Below, piece after piece: positions 23,793 through 37,400 of a stretch of DNA of 64,000 nt. The first letter of the stretch is position 1, and each line of letters opens with the position of its first letter. The DNA is taken from positions 1-64,000 of the forward strand of contig JAKZAN010000174.1 in assembly GCA_023053545.1 (NCBI GenBank), read 5' to 3'. The notes beneath the pieces were generated by a model, which made no database searches, was not told the origin of the DNA, and saw only the letters and a list, made by a program, of their open reading frames with translations. Made by a program: the position numbers and the translations under genes. The stretch comes from Lepidurus packardi. Lineage: Eukaryota > Arthropoda > Branchiopoda > Notostraca > Triopsidae.

Positions 23793-26192
23793 TCACGATC
23801 GGCGGGCCTGCTAGAAATGTTGTTGGTAAATCGGCACCAATAAATCCATCCTTCCGAAATATCTGCACAGGTCCAGAGAAGACCTCCCGAAGTGGTTCTT
23901 GACCAGCAACGCCTCGACTCCCATCCTGTCGAGCAGGTATCTGAAAGTATCCCATGCGCAGTGTTTTGCGGATAGGTGCAGTAGCGTGTTTCCCTTTTTG
24001 TCAGATGCCTTTATAAGCAGGGGCTGTTTGAGCAACCTGTACATCAACTCGAAGAACTTATCCTTCTTAGTGATTTCGAAGAGCTCGGAAAGCTTCTCTG
24101 AGGACTACTCGAATTCATGAAGCTCGTCGGTGAATGGACCTGTCTCGGTTGTTTGCTTTGCTCCGATGTAACTACCCGGTTGAGGCGTTGCGTCTCCTGG
24201 ATACTCGCTTACGTGCTGTTTGAGACTGGGATGCTTGTTTTTGCCCTCCCCTCTCCTTAGTCTCACAATTTTTTCAGCGATTTTAGTAGATAGGAAATTC
24301 AATGACTCTTCCTAATTCTTCAGACTGCGAGGATCAAAATAGCTCATGTTTTTTTCAGGATTCCCTGCTGTTTCCTAAATGACCTTCTTCTCAAATTGGT
24401 TCTCAGGCACATTCAGAGCGATCTCTCCCAGAGGGTTGAGGGTGTGACTATGGATCTCGCTCAGGACCCTGTCCAAATTACTCAGTGCTCCGATTCTCTT
24501 AAGTGTTTAGTTCTGCAGATTTCGGTTGCGCCTCTGCGAAAAAGTATCCACGTTGTTCTTAAACTCTTCGAGGCGGGGCTAGATTAGGTACTGTCCTTTG
24601 TTCCGAACCATACTTTTGGCGTAGAAGTTAAAGTTATCCATCAGCTGTAGTTCAATTCTGTCTTCCCTGGTTGTCTGTTCACTCTTGTTGACTAACTTTT
24701 GGATGTCCTACTACGTGGACTTCTGAGTTTCGCATAGATCCTGAATACGTTTGAAGAGTATCTGCTATTGCAAGGATTCTGGTCCAGGCTATGACTATGT
24801 TGAACTATCTTCATCGTTGGGACTCTCAACGATCTGTTTGGTCTCAGCTGGTCCTTTGAAGAACTGGCTGAGGAGTGCCACTGTCTCGGAACTCTTTGGA
24901 GTCTTCGATAGCAGTTTTCGACCCTTACTCTCCGATTATCGATTTAATAACTTATTTGGGGGTAGTTCGTCGAGGGTATCCATGCTCCCCTTCATAGTGC
25001 CTATATTTGCAAAAGCTGACAGTTTTAGGCTCTTCTTGTTCTAGCGTGTCCCGCTTTTCCTTACTAATGAATTCTTTTTGTCCGAGCCGACGGTCTTTAA
25101 TCTCTAGGCATCAGCTTCACGACTCTTCATACTGATTCGCTTCAACTATTGTATGGCCTCGTAATCAGCAGCTGACTCCCGGTAAACAATCGACGAAATG
25201 CTGGCTTTCGGCGTGTTCTGATTAGATCTAAGCAAGGATAGGGCTGCCTGTCTTTTTATGCGATCATAGTTGTCTCTCTCCCGAATCGACCGCATCTTGA
25301 ACTATTTGGTCTTGCTGAGCATGAACAGTTTCTCCTTCTCGATCTCTTTGGTTTAGTACACGGTATCCACTACCACTTGCGACCGGTCGACGTCTGCATT
25401 GCTTCTGCTCTGGAGGTTGCGCCTGTCCGATATGCTTCTGAAGTTGGGTTAGTTCCGACTGGTAATGCTCTCACTAATGACCCCGTTGTTGACTAAGCTA
25501 TTCTTCGTGTTAGCTTTTTCTTAATTCCTCCCATGCTTACTCAGGATATTGGTGCCCGTTTTGCCGAAGCATTCTCCAATCAGTTTTTTAAACTGCACTC
25601 TTTTCTTCGTCATAGTATCCTGGAAAGTGAAGTCTGAGAAATAGTTTTCATCACTCCTTGTCAATACACCGTTGTAGTGAGACGGCAGAATGCTTCTATG
25701 CAAAGTCTCCGTCTGCACGTTAAGCCCACAAGGTTTCATATTGGCTCTATGCGACATAGAACTATTTTACTGTGCCAATATTGAGGATTCGTATAGAACA
25801 GGTTGTGAGGGTTGGCTTGGTAGGTTAGGCGGTGGATGTTCCGGGGCCGCCATAGGGTCGCAGTTTTGGGAGAGAAGTGTGGATTGGTAGTCTTCGGAAA
25901 AGTGCAGTTGCTGGGAGCCTCGAAGTTTGGGTAGAATATGATCTTTGTCTGCGGAGCTGAAGTCGAGCATACCAGAAACCTTGCTGTTTCTGATTTGGCG
26001 CATGAGTTTAGCCTTGGCCAGGGAGGGGGCAGAGGCTGCAGGCTATTGGGTCAACATCGGAGGGGTATTTTGAGTTGGGGACTGTTTTAGAGTGGAGTCT
26101 TTCTGCAGTCGGTGGAATTTTATGGATAATTTGGAGTCAAATAAATTCTAATAAAGAGCGACTTATAAGTCTAAGGAAAGTTGGGCTATCAT
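23793..26192 (-). CDS. Ankyrin-repeat protein with long disordered region
   Basis: An uninterrupted 800-codon frame, ATG 26192 to TGA 23793, with roughly 20 TAA/TAG read as Glu. Most of the protein is Ser/Lys/Arg-rich and probably disordered, with short charged helices. The C-terminal ~110 residues hold two to three ankyrin repeats: DKKGNTLLHLSAKHCAWDTF and VKNHFGRSSLDLCRYFGRMD. Ankyrin repeats bind proteins; no enzyme domain is visible. The start is the first in-frame ATG (MIAQLSLDLEVALYENLFDS). Confidence 0.8.
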
Positions 26193-26479
26193 AAACTGTG
26201 AAGCTGCGAGTAGGCAGAGACCGGAGAACAGAATTATGAACTAATCTGGCTAGCTAGGCTCGAATAGTAGATAGCCAGCGAGTCGATGCAGGACATCAAT
26301 GGATCGTGACTCCGCTGGAAAACTATCAGAATTAAATTGATATATCGCATTCTTTGAGGACTACATGCTAATTGCTGTCCATTCACCAAACTCAGACACA
26401 CCAAACTGTCCTATTATAGAATATCTTCGGCCTCCATTTCAAGGAAGCCAAGCATAAAGTGCAGAAAGTCCACTCATTT
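26193..26479. other. Intergenic
   Basis: Short spacer between two minus-strand genes, the ankyrin gene start and the TBC gene stop. No convincing coding frame. It should contain the promoter of the ankyrin gene. Confidence 0.5.
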
Positions 26480-28846
26480 TCAGAAGTGGGTAGTAGGGTT
26501 GCTGATAATCATCTCCTCCAGCTCTATCAAGTCCAGCTCGAATTAGTTCGGCACTTGCTTCTCTTACAAGTAAACCTGGTAGTACATCTATGCAGCCTCT
26601 CTCAAAACTCCTATCTGATCAAAGCCTGCTACTTTCTTGCCCAAGTCGTATTTAAGCCACCGGTTCACTTCCTACTCTTCCCATTGAAGGATCTATCCCT
26701 CAAGTCTTCGCAACAGCACTAAAGTGAAACATACCAACATGTTGGCATCACTCAGGCATACTAGTCGCCAGAGGTGCAGCATTGTTTCCAAAGGTGTGTC
26801 ATAAGAAAACAATGTCAGAAACCATCTGGTAGCGAAGTAGGCTACTGACAATCCCATGCTAGCAATGTGCTCATGAACAGAAGGGAGTTACTTCGCCACC
26901 TGTCCCTACAGCAACTCAATCTTAGCATTGAACTACTAAATACTCACTTGAAGATGGCGGACCTTATTCAGCAAAACTCTGCAGTACCAAAAACTCTAAT
27001 GCTCGCTGAAGGCATAGAGGAATGCTGCAGCGATATAGTTGAGGCCTTGGAAGTATGAGTCAGTAGTTGCGAGTGCCCGCAAAACTCGATTGAGTTTGAC
27101 CTGTCCCTCTAGCTGTTAAATTTCCTCGGTGAGGAAGGTTCTGTCAAGATCGCGGGAGTACTCGCTGCCCTCTTCGTCCTCGGGAATGATGGATGCGAGG
27201 GTGTCGTAGCGGGAACGAACCGTAAGTTATCTATTGTCTTGGAGGTGAGTGATTGTACTCCAAAAGTAAAGATCGAAGGAATGGGTCTGGAGAGAAACCT
27301 GGAAGAGCTGCATGACGACAATGCTATGTAATTTTTTTTGGATATGTGTAAGTCTGAGAAGTTCAGCAGGATAGAGAAAAGAAAGAATGTGAGTGAGAAT
27401 TTTGCGATCCAGCAGGCTGAAGAGGCTGCCGTTATTAGGCAGAGAGGAAGAAACTTAGAATTCAAATTCCATTTTCTTAGCATGTTACTAGCAGGCGAAC
27501 CGAAAGTCTTTGTGTTCTGGAAAAACAGCATCAGGAGTAATAGGATAAGTAGGAGTTGGTGGGGGGACGAGGGGATCAGAGTAAAAACTAGCTTCGGAGT
27601 GGGATTTGCGATTAACAAGTTACAAGAGGCACATGGGATCCGAATCCTTGAAATTATTGTTCTGAAAAGGCAGATTTTTTTATTCATTTTGACACGATGT
27701 TCCTTCATCCTCCCTTTTTAGCATGTTAATAGCTAGTGATACTGGAGGCAGGGGTTCGCTCAAAACTACTATCTAAGGAGGATCACTGTCTGTATTCATC
27801 TGTCCACATTCTTGGCCTAAGGAGATCGGGGCAACCGGCTCTTCCTGAGTTTCTGCATTGCAGGTTTGCTGGATTGAGGGATCTTTGGGGCCAGAAGATA
27901 GTACTTCCACTTGCCTTTATTAAGAAATAGACTACTTTTCTAGCTGAGATGTAAATTGAAGATTGGGCTGCAAAGGAGGAAAGTTGAATGCATTTAGGCC
28001 AGTATCAATTGAGCACACTTACTCTTCCTTCACTACAGTTCGAGCAGATATTGCCAATATGTTCTTCGCAAGAGTCGGTACAGGTTTCTTGCTAGATTTT
28101 TAATGTTTAGGAGCCTATGTTGGTGGGGGCTCGTCGAGTTCTTTTAGATTGAGGTTTGGTGGGGTGATAGACTCTAGATCATGGCAGAGTAGTGGAGACA
28201 ATGCTGCAGGAGAACTCTGGTTGGGTGGAGATGGGGAGGCGTTTTCATCGATGTTATTGGGGATATGACGGTTGTTATGCTTAGAAGGGTGGCTAACGAT
28301 TTCTATAATGCCGAAATTATCCATTATTGAATTGCCCTGAGCGCCTATGCTATTATTATTATTTGCCTGCTCCCAGCAGTTTGGCCTTCCAGCTGCAGGG
28401 AATTTCAAATGCAGTGAGGACAGACGAGTCGGCGGTCGAGATGCCGCTATCCGCAGGGGAGTCGCTTCCACCGGGAGCTCAAAGGTGTCTTCCTCCGGGT
28501 CCACGGAAAGGGAAGAACCCGAAGGGTGGTGGTTAGCAACATTAATATCGTTTTCAGAGCCAGCTCCCCTGACATAGTTTCTGCGGGTCGGAGGAGGGCT
28601 GATGAGGGGTTCGGAGTTCATGGGAGGGAGAAGAAGAGGAGAACCAGATGTTTGGAGAAGGTCTGAGGGAGGAGTGTAGATGAGGGAAAGATGGTTTGCC
28701 AAGGATGGGGTGGGGTGGTCTAACATATTATAATTATTGGTTATGTGATTTTGGAAATTTAGATTATGTGCTGGGTGTTTGGGAGGGGTGCCTATCTGGC
28801 CATTGTTTGTTTTAAATGCGAGGGTCTGCCGGTGGAACAGAACCAT
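26480..28846 (-). CDS. F-box-like/TBC-domain Rab GTPase-activating protein
   Basis: One frame of 789 codons, ATG 28846 to TGA 26480; the frame stays open to 28933 but has no ATG there. Residues 1-450 are Pro/Ser/Asn-rich and disordered. At ~475-510 is an F-box-like motif (LLDRKILTHILSFLYPAELL). At ~545-700 is a TBC domain with the arginine-finger motif YSRDLDRTF, the glutamine-finger motif YFQGLNYIAA, then ESFWYC and RWFLTLFSYDTPLETMLHLW. Both catalytic fingers are present, so Rab-GAP activity is likely. TAG/TAA sit at conserved Glu sites (SEHESFW, RRLEGE), supporting the Glu code. Joining F-box and TBC in one chain is unusual. Confidence 0.85.
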
Positions 28847-29157
28847 CAGGTAGGAGGCAGAGCGAGAGTCGCTGTTAGTATTTGGGAAGCTGAGCCGTGG
28901 TCCTTGGTGATGTTTAATGGCGGCACAAAACACAGTGGCAGGGTTTCACTTCGACAGTTACTGGCACTTCTCTCCATCCGCGTGCAGACAAGCATAACAC
29001 TCAGCAATGCTTAAACCATACTATCAATTAGATCTTTGAAAGCAGCAACATTCCATTTGAATTACATATTATTTTCGCTGCTCAACTTAGACATCTACTA
29101 CAAAGAGATTCTCCCGAAATAAACCCCGAACCCTATTCAACCAGTACCCTCAACAAA
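28847..29157. other. Divergent intergenic region
   Basis: Between the divergent TBC (minus) and 29158 (plus) genes. An AT-rich core lies at about 29040-29090. Up to 28933 it could be coding for the TBC gene only if an upstream exon exists. Confidence 0.45.
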
Positions 29158-29655
29158 ATGCTCAACACTTCCAAAGAACTCGCCCTCATTTCACAACAAC
29201 TACCCCTCATGAAAAAGCTTCGATATAAACTCAACAACCAGCTGAGACACTTCAAAGAGTTCAGCCTCTTCAGACACGTTCTCCGCAAAACCTAAACTCT
29301 CCTCATACCGACTGTTACTGCTCTCCAAGCCACAGACCTTTCCAAAATACACACTGTGGACTGCGTCTCGACTCTCCTGACTCTAAGGTCTCTGCTTTAA
29401 AAAATGGAGAGTTTTGGCCTGCGCATGAAGGAATTTATTGAGAAAGTGTTACTGATTCAGTTTGCAACTTTGGCCTTGGGCGGCGTAGCAGTACTACACA
29501 GCAACACCCAGAAGATCATAAAGAAAGTATAGGCACTGGAGAAGATCCAAACAGAACTCAATAAACAGCAGAAGAAGAGTCAAATTCTTGATGTGACTTC
29601 TGGAAAGAAGGGAACTGGGGAGAATGGAGAAAAGAACCCAGCAGCCAAGAGATGA
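29158..29655 (+). CDS. Small helical protein, unknown
   Basis: 166 codons, single exon, ATG 29158 to TGA 29653. Helical throughout: KLRYKLNNQLRHFKEFSLFR, a hydrophobic middle, VLLIQFATLALGGVAVL, then a Lys/Gln-rich tail KKVEALEKIQTELNKQQKK. The pattern is that of a small nucleolar or RNP-type helical protein, but I cannot name the family. Three TAA/TAG are read as Glu. Confidence 0.65.
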
Positions 29656-29895
29656 AGATGTTGAACATGTCAGGGTTTATTTATTTATTGGTTCTAGTCA
29701 TGTTTGGGGTACTGAGTAGCTCGGGCCTGGAGCCTGGGAGTTGCGGTTGTTCTGTACAACTATTAGTTTAAGAAGGGGTATTAAGCTATTACAGATGTAT
29801 GGGAATCCATAACCCTCAGTCCCCAGTTGTTAACTAATCCAGGATTTTAAAAATATTGATTCAATAACTAATAACACTCACTAAACAAAATCTAG

Positions 29896-30466
<571 letters not shown>

Positions 30467-30711
30467 GTAGGCTGTGGAGTGAATCATCTAGTTAGAGAGG
30501 GCCATCATGAATTAATTCCCCTTTTAAAATCAGGACATTGGCTTGGACCATTTGACTATGATATAAACAGCAATTAATCGATAAAACAAATTAGATGGAT
30601 GTCCTTGATTGGACTGTCTCGCCCCAATTTTTCAAAACCTTCCGCCCTTTTAAATTTAGCCATAATATTATCTCACCTCACATCCCCTCCTGTCAAAATT
30701 TAGAGTACCAC

Positions 30712-32820
30712 ATGGAAATCTAGCACCAAGACCTTTCTCCAGCCCCCAAAACCCGATATGCAGACATCGCCAAGAACCCCAACATCGTCCGAGAAACATC
30801 CGCCCAGCCCTCTGTCAAAGGTAGGCAAATCGAAGACATAAGTGACTCAAAAAACACAGGGTGTCGCCAGCTCATGGCTTTCAAAAGCCCTCTGCCAGAC
30901 ATAAAGTGTTCGATCCATCACGAATCGGTGATCCTATTCTGCTCAATCGTGGGTTGTCCGTTCCGATCGTATCTCTGCTGCAAGTGTATTTCTTCGGAAC
31001 TCGAACACATCAATCTGCACACTCCTTTGATGACTCCCGGCGAGTTCTGGGAGTACCTTACTACCCAGAGCAATGTTTCAAACAATATTATTCCCCTCCT
31101 TAAAAAGACTTTTCATTTGCAGGTCGACTGGAAAGAACTGGCCAATCGACTGAAGATTGAGTTTTCCAAAAAGTTGAGGGATTTCGTGGGTGCTAAGAAA
31201 ATGGAGTTTGACGCCTAGAATGCCACCAACAGGCTGCTTCTCTAAAGTCACAACAAACTCAAAAGACTTAGAAGAGCTCATCTTGTGGGTTCCCAAAATG
31301 ACTCCGAGTATGTCTTTAAATTCCTCAGTTCTCCAGACCACACTCATGATTAAAAAGAGGCCTTCTTGAACTAGATTATCAGCAAGAGCCTCAACACAAC
31401 CGACCGTAAATCGAGGTTCCATCAGTACCTGGACCAGTGCGAAAGCTTCTACAGACATCATATCAGACTCGCTAACATTTGTCCCCCGACCGTGAATGAG
31501 GAGTACCTTCGTAAGACATTTTTGGAGTATTTAGAGACTGTCAACAAACGTGTCCTTGAAACTTGCCAAGTCAAGAACTCGGCCATTAAAGAACTCGTCT
31601 ATGTCCCTCTCGACGTCATGAGTTTAGAAGATTTGGAAAAAATAGGACCTTACAGTATCAAGCCTAAAACAAGTCTTGTCGTTCATTTATCACTGGATGC
31701 TGATTCGGGAATTTTGCCAACCGAGAAAACCTTGAATTTCATTTCAACCTACCCCGTCCATCAACTTGCACTCACATATAAGGCTGGCTCCAAAACCCTT
31801 CCTCCTGAAGCTTACGCAATAAAGCCCAGATTTTTCGCCGACACTTGTGAATCATTGGTTCTCGATTTTCAAGAAGGATTCGTTCCCAATCATTTCATAC
31901 TTGGCTTGCTGGAGGCTGTAAAAGATACTATCGTCACTGGTGTCTACGACCAGGAAGATAACCCTTGGAGGCTCAAGAAACTTATGCTTCTACTCAACAA
32001 GAACCGGATCAATGACGATGTCATCCTTGAAATGACGAGATGCATCTCCTTTGTGATACCTTCCTTGAGACATCTGGAAATTTAATTGTCAGGCAACAAC
32101 TTTGGAGACTGTGGTTTAGAATCCCTGACTAAAGTGATTTCTCAGTGTACAGAAAAGCTGGAGAAATTGGTCTTGGATATCTCTTGCAACTGCATTAATA
32201 TGGGTTTCTGCAACCTCTTAGCTGCGATCAGTTAGCTGCACGGACTCAAGTAGCTCTCTATCGACATTTCTGGAATCGTCCTGGGGAACGACACTGAGAA
32301 GATTGTGAAGACTTTCAGCGACTTGGTGGCAGGAAAAAGCCTCAACAAACTCTCCATCGTGCTGCCCGATGTGAACGGGTGTATTGAAAGCAAAGCCTTC
32401 CACAGGCTCATCAAATAAATCGTGAACACGGCTACACTCGAATGTTCTTCTCTCGACTTACCGAATGTATCCCAGGAGAAGTTGCTGTATGAAATTGAGA
32501 CCAAGGTGCTCACTGCGCCCGAAACCGCTGATTGGATCAGGAGGCGACTTTCTACCATTGCAATTTTCAGCGATGGCAAACAGCTTCATCCGCATCCTGC
32601 CCTGATACCTGCTCCGGAGGAAAACTTAAAGGAAAAGGAGAGGGAAACGAGTGCAGTTCCCCCGCATTCGACAGTAGGCACTGAAGTCTCGGCAGATTTG
32701 TCTAGCGTTGAGCGTATGGAAGAGTTCCGAGTCAAGGAGAATGTGATGATGCCCAGGGTGGGAGAAAAAGAGTTTGAGGAAGAGAATGGGAACGAGGATG
32801 ATTTGGTGCTGTTGAACTGA
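30712..32820 (+). CDS. B-box-like zinc-finger/LRR protein
   Basis: Two exons with a 39-nt intron at 30821-30859; 690 codons. Near residue 50 there is a B-box-like metal site: CSIHHESVILFCSIVGCPF, YLCCKC, then EHINLHTPL. A helical region follows (KKTFHLQVDWKELANRLKIE). Residues ~430-560 have leucine-rich repeat character (LSGNNFGDCGLESLTKVISQ, LDISCNCINMGFCNLLAAI). The C-terminus is acidic and disordered. Related B-box/LRR proteins are common in ciliates, but their roles are mostly unknown. A secure gene; function not known. Confidence 0.8.
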
Positions 32821-33013
32821 TCTGAGTTTTTAAGGTGTTGAGAGGAACGATTCCTTTAATTTTATGGTAAAAATTGACTTGGATAAACATAGCTAAACAA
32901 TTTTGGGATTTTGGAGCCAAAACCTCAATCCATCATTTTAAGCTTAAGGACCCTATAGTTCATAAACTAATACACACACTTCCCGCTTTGCCTCTAATTA
33001 ACAAATATCGGAA

Positions 33014-34126
33014 ATGCAAAACCCTTACATAGAAATGTTCCAACAAATCACAGCCGAACCGTTCGCCTCCCTAGATACACTCCAGCTCATTGCTACTCAA
33101 GTAGGCCTCATCCACAATGCCCTGGGATATGCCACCAAGGCTCTTATTCATGAAGTCGCCATCGCCAAGCTCCCTCATCAGTACAAAGGATTATTCTAAG
33201 ACTAACAAGGAAAGACATGTAATGAAGTGAAACAGGGACTCAAGCCTTAGTCTTTTGACCTGCACGCTAACCGATAGCACAGTCATCCAGAAATATAAAA
33301 TCAAGAGGATGGAGGAGAATCATCGGTGTAAGTCTCGTAGCAACCCGAGAAACAGGATGCACCCTAACCACAATTCGCAAATATCATGGTCGAATAGAAA
33401 TATGTTGACCAGTCCAATGCCTCAAAGAATGCATAGCAGCAATATGAACCAAATAGAACCTTTTTTGACTTCAGCAAGTACAAGCGCCAATATCAATCCC
33501 AGCAACCCGAAGATTCCTCTAACAAAGGGGCAGAAGAGAACCTGCCAGTTCACACCAAGTAATCCTGCCTGCCCAAGAACAGCTCTTGGAATGGGAGTTC
33601 AGATGAAGATGTGGTGTTGATCGAAGGTCCGGTCGCAGAAAGCAAGTGGAACCAGCCACGACCCCAAAACATAGAGCCTTCCGAAACTAAATTTTTAAAC
33701 AATGCATAACAACCTCTAAGGGACTAAACCGTGAGGTAAAATGCTAACGAAGAGTCATCGTCATCGAGTATTTCCGAAATAATCACTACTACGGCTGCCA
33801 AGCCACTCTTTGCTGGGTTTCTCAAGCACAACAAGCAGGCCGAGCAGACTAATAAATTAGAAATCCTCAAGAACAAATTCCAGAGCAATTCATTCATGAA
33901 CACAAGGCCTATACCCATCAAGGCGGTCCCTGAGGCACCTACTAAGCCCGAAAGAGTGAATCTATAGGAGTCGGACGACAGCGACATCGGGATGATAGAC
34001 TTCACCGAGTTCAAGAAGAAGAAGATTTCTTCTTCGTTTTCCAAATGCGGAGTCTGTAACAAGATATCGGACACTCTGGCGCAGACTGTAGCCGGAGTAT
34101 TATGCCGGAAATGTCGCGGTCAATGA
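33014..34126 (+). CDS. Unknown protein with C-terminal zinc ribbon-like motif
   Basis: 371 codons, no intron, ATG 33014 to TGA 34124. The N-terminal ~60 residues are ordered (LDTLQLIATQVGLIHNALGY). A long Ser/Asn/Glu/Gln-rich disordered part is rich in TAA/TAG (Glu) codons. The C-terminus has CGVCNKISDTL followed by GVLCRKCRGQ, a C-x2-C ... C-x2-C site that probably binds zinc. No family recognised. It might be an adaptor in RNA or ubiquitin pathways, but that is a guess. Confidence 0.7.
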
Positions 34127-34421
34127 TGCTTTTTGAGTGCTCCAAACCATAATATGTGTTAAGCAGGGGTGAAGAAACATTGAGCATATGAGTTTAATTA
34201 ATATTCAAGAGTGACTCGAGGAAGTAGAATTAGAGTATTGGTGGTATGCAAAAAGGCGATAGTGGTCATCAATCAAAACACAGTAAAATCGCTTGTTGAT
34301 TAATGGTAAAAAACCATTAGTGTCTATGAGGCCCATCTATAGAGGTGCTTTCGTATTTTACCCATAAATCATATCTAGTCAGTTTAATTTCAACCCAGAA
34401 GAACATCGCTACCTACCCATT
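34127..34421. other. Intergenic
   Basis: AT-rich spacer upstream of the giant coiled-coil gene. No coding frame stands out. It should hold that gene's promoter and the 3' end of the zinc-motif gene. Confidence 0.45.
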
Positions 34422-37400
34422 ATGGATTTTTGTTACTCCCAGCCTATTCCTCCCAACACCCCTCCTCCTTCGCGCAGCTTCGTCCAGACTCCCATCAGAA
34501 GAGAAGTACTTTGGAACGATGTGAGTCCTGGAGACCATTTCGATATCAGGAGGTACTACCCGCCTATTCGAACCAAAATTATATTTTAATGTAGATCCAT
34601 GATCGCCCGCGTACCTGGAGATAATAAACGATTCATGGGTCAGGATCTAGACATCGTTTGTCTGCTCCAAGCGGCAGAAATAGAGCGACTAACCTAGTGT
34701 CTCGAAGACTACCGGCTCAAGTAACCAGGTGTTCGATCCATCCTATCTTGTATTAATGCTGTGTCTAGATTGCGCGAGGTCCAGAGGATCAACTTCGACA
34801 AGCACAGCTATGAAATCCAGATCAAGTAGCTGATGGAGCGTGGAGCCGAAGCAGACACCTTCAGAGTCGAGAACCTGAAGCTCAGGGAGTTTATTCGACA
34901 ACAAGCAGTAAATACAATTTTCCAACATATTATGGTCATTTTGTTTCATGATGACTTTCTAGGCCTAACTTGATAGTCTGAGATCCCAATACAATGGTAA
35001 TAGTTTGGCTGGATTAGAGAGCAAATATGAGAGTTCCCTCAAGCAGATCTAGGTACTCTATAGGGAGAATACTACCATGAGAAACGAAATAATGATTCTT
35101 AAGACAGAGGTCAATAACTACGCCCTCAAGCTAGAAGCACTTAATCGTTCGCGTTTAAAAGAGATTGAAGACATAAGATCAAGCTTGACTATCCACTCTT
35201 CGACTGAAAGAGAAGTCCATATTTTGCAGCAGAGATCCAGGACAGAGCGAGTGCAGTTGGAGTTCGAAATCAGAAGGCTCAGAGAAACATTAGAGATGAG
35301 GACTCGCGAAATTGAGGAATTGAGGAGACAGAATCAGACGATGGCTGTTCAGATCAAAAATGTGTCGACGAAGTCTACATCAACCATCGAGCTGGAGAGG
35401 AGAGTCCAATAGTATGAGCACAGACTCGTGGTGGTATCCCAAGAAATTCATCGATTGACAACGATAGTCCAAGTAAAGTCTGGAGAGAACCAAGGACTTC
35501 TCCAGAAACTACAGATCGTTGAAATCTAGAATTCAAGGATCAAGAGATAGCACCTTGCAGCCGTGACTAAGGTGCATACGCTGACTCTGCAACTGACCCA
35601 GTTCACTCGTGAGCTGACCCTGATGAGTTCGAGGTTGCAGCAACACGATATAAGGATCAATGTTAACGCTACTCCAGCAATCCACACAACAACGCACGAA
35701 ATATAAACCATCAAAATTCGGTATACACAATAAATAGGGAAACTGACTTTCGAACTGAAGAAAGTTATCGGAGAAAACCAGGAGTATATAAAGTCACTAC
35801 ATAAACTGGCTATCGATGCAGACAACGATAGGAAAAAACTAGAAGAGCAGATCGACAACCTCAATAGGACCAACACTCTCCTCAGGAGCAGGGTCTAGTT
35901 AGGAGGCTCCTCTACGAATGCCGAGAGCGACGTCAGCATCAGACTCAGTAGGGAGGTTGAGGACTATAAACAACAAATTACAGTCATAAACAATGAAAGA
36001 AGAAGGTACGAGACGGAGATCCAAAGATTGCTAAGTGAAGTGCAAAGGTTCCAGCTACAAATGGATGAGATTTCTAGAGATTCGCAACTCGCTAGCAGAA
36101 GACTCGAGAGCCAGAAGGCAGATTTGGAGAATCAGGTTATGCAGCTAAAAATGGAGATATAAAGACTAGGCGAAAGCAATATGAGGGCTAATAGTGATGT
36201 GAGCCGGATGAGGTTGCTGGAAAGTGAGTTCGAGAGTAAGCTGTCAGACATGGAGTTCAAGCAGAGAAGGTTAGTGACGGAGTATGAGATGAAGATTGAA
36301 GAGTGGAAACAGCAATACGAAAATACACAGGAGAGGTATTATAGATTAGAGCAAGAAAAAAGAAGGGATCTACAAGTGTCAGAAGAGAATAGGCAAGATA
36401 GCCTTCAGAAAATATCAGAGTACGAAAGAAGAATACGATTGCTAGAGCAGAGTATTGAAACAGAGAGAAGCAACAGGGGGGATAGAACAAGATTAGAACA
36501 AGAAAAAGACCAAGAAATGTATGAGCTTAAAGTGCAAATCACACAAATAACCACTTACATAGAACAACTAACACTAAAGATCACTACACTGAGCGAGGAA
36601 AAATAAATTTATAAAGGCAGAGCAGAGGAATATCAGTATCTAGAAGGAAGATTCAACGATCTGAACGGCAGAGTGTCAGTTTTGACAAGGGAAAATGAAG
36701 AGTTGGTAAGAGTGAACCAAGAAGCACATGAGCTGTTCAACAGGATAGGCGACTACGAGAGAAGGATTAACGTCTTGGAAGAAGAACTCCATAGACTGAC
36801 TTGGGAGAACCAGCAGCTGAAGGATAACAGTGGCAACAGCACTGAGGCCAATGAGCTGCGAGGCAAGGTGACTACGATGACAACTGAAATCAGCCAGTAC
36901 CAGATCCGCATGACCTCCCTCACACAAGAAATAGAGACCTATAAGAGGAAGGTCGTCGATCTCGAGTCCCTACAAAGGAGCTTCAACGATCTGAACGGCA
37001 GAGTGTCAGTTTTGACAAGGGAAAATGAAGAGTTGGTAAGAGTGAACCAAGAAGCACATGAGCTGTTCAACAGGATAGGCGACTACGAGAGAAGGATTAA
37101 CGTCTTGGAAGAAGAACTCCATAGACTGACTTGGGAGAACCAGCAGCTGAAGGATAACAGTGGCAACAGCACTGAGGCCAATGAGCTGCGAGGCAAGGTG
37201 ACTACGATGACAACTGAAATCAGCCAGTACCAGATCCGCATGACCTCCCTCACACAAGAAATAGAGACCTATAAGAGGAAGGTCGTCGATCTCGAGTCCC
37301 TACAAAGGAGCTTCAACGATCTGAACGGCAGAGTGTCAGTTTTGACAAGGGAAAATGAAGAGTTGGTAAGAGTGAACCAAGAAGCACATGAGCTGTTCAA

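Noticed and set aside
28115-28933. A separate Pro/Ser-rich gene upstream of the TBC gene
   Set aside because: Its 'stop' is TAG, and the frame continues without TGA into the F-box/TBC part, so it is the N-terminus of one protein.
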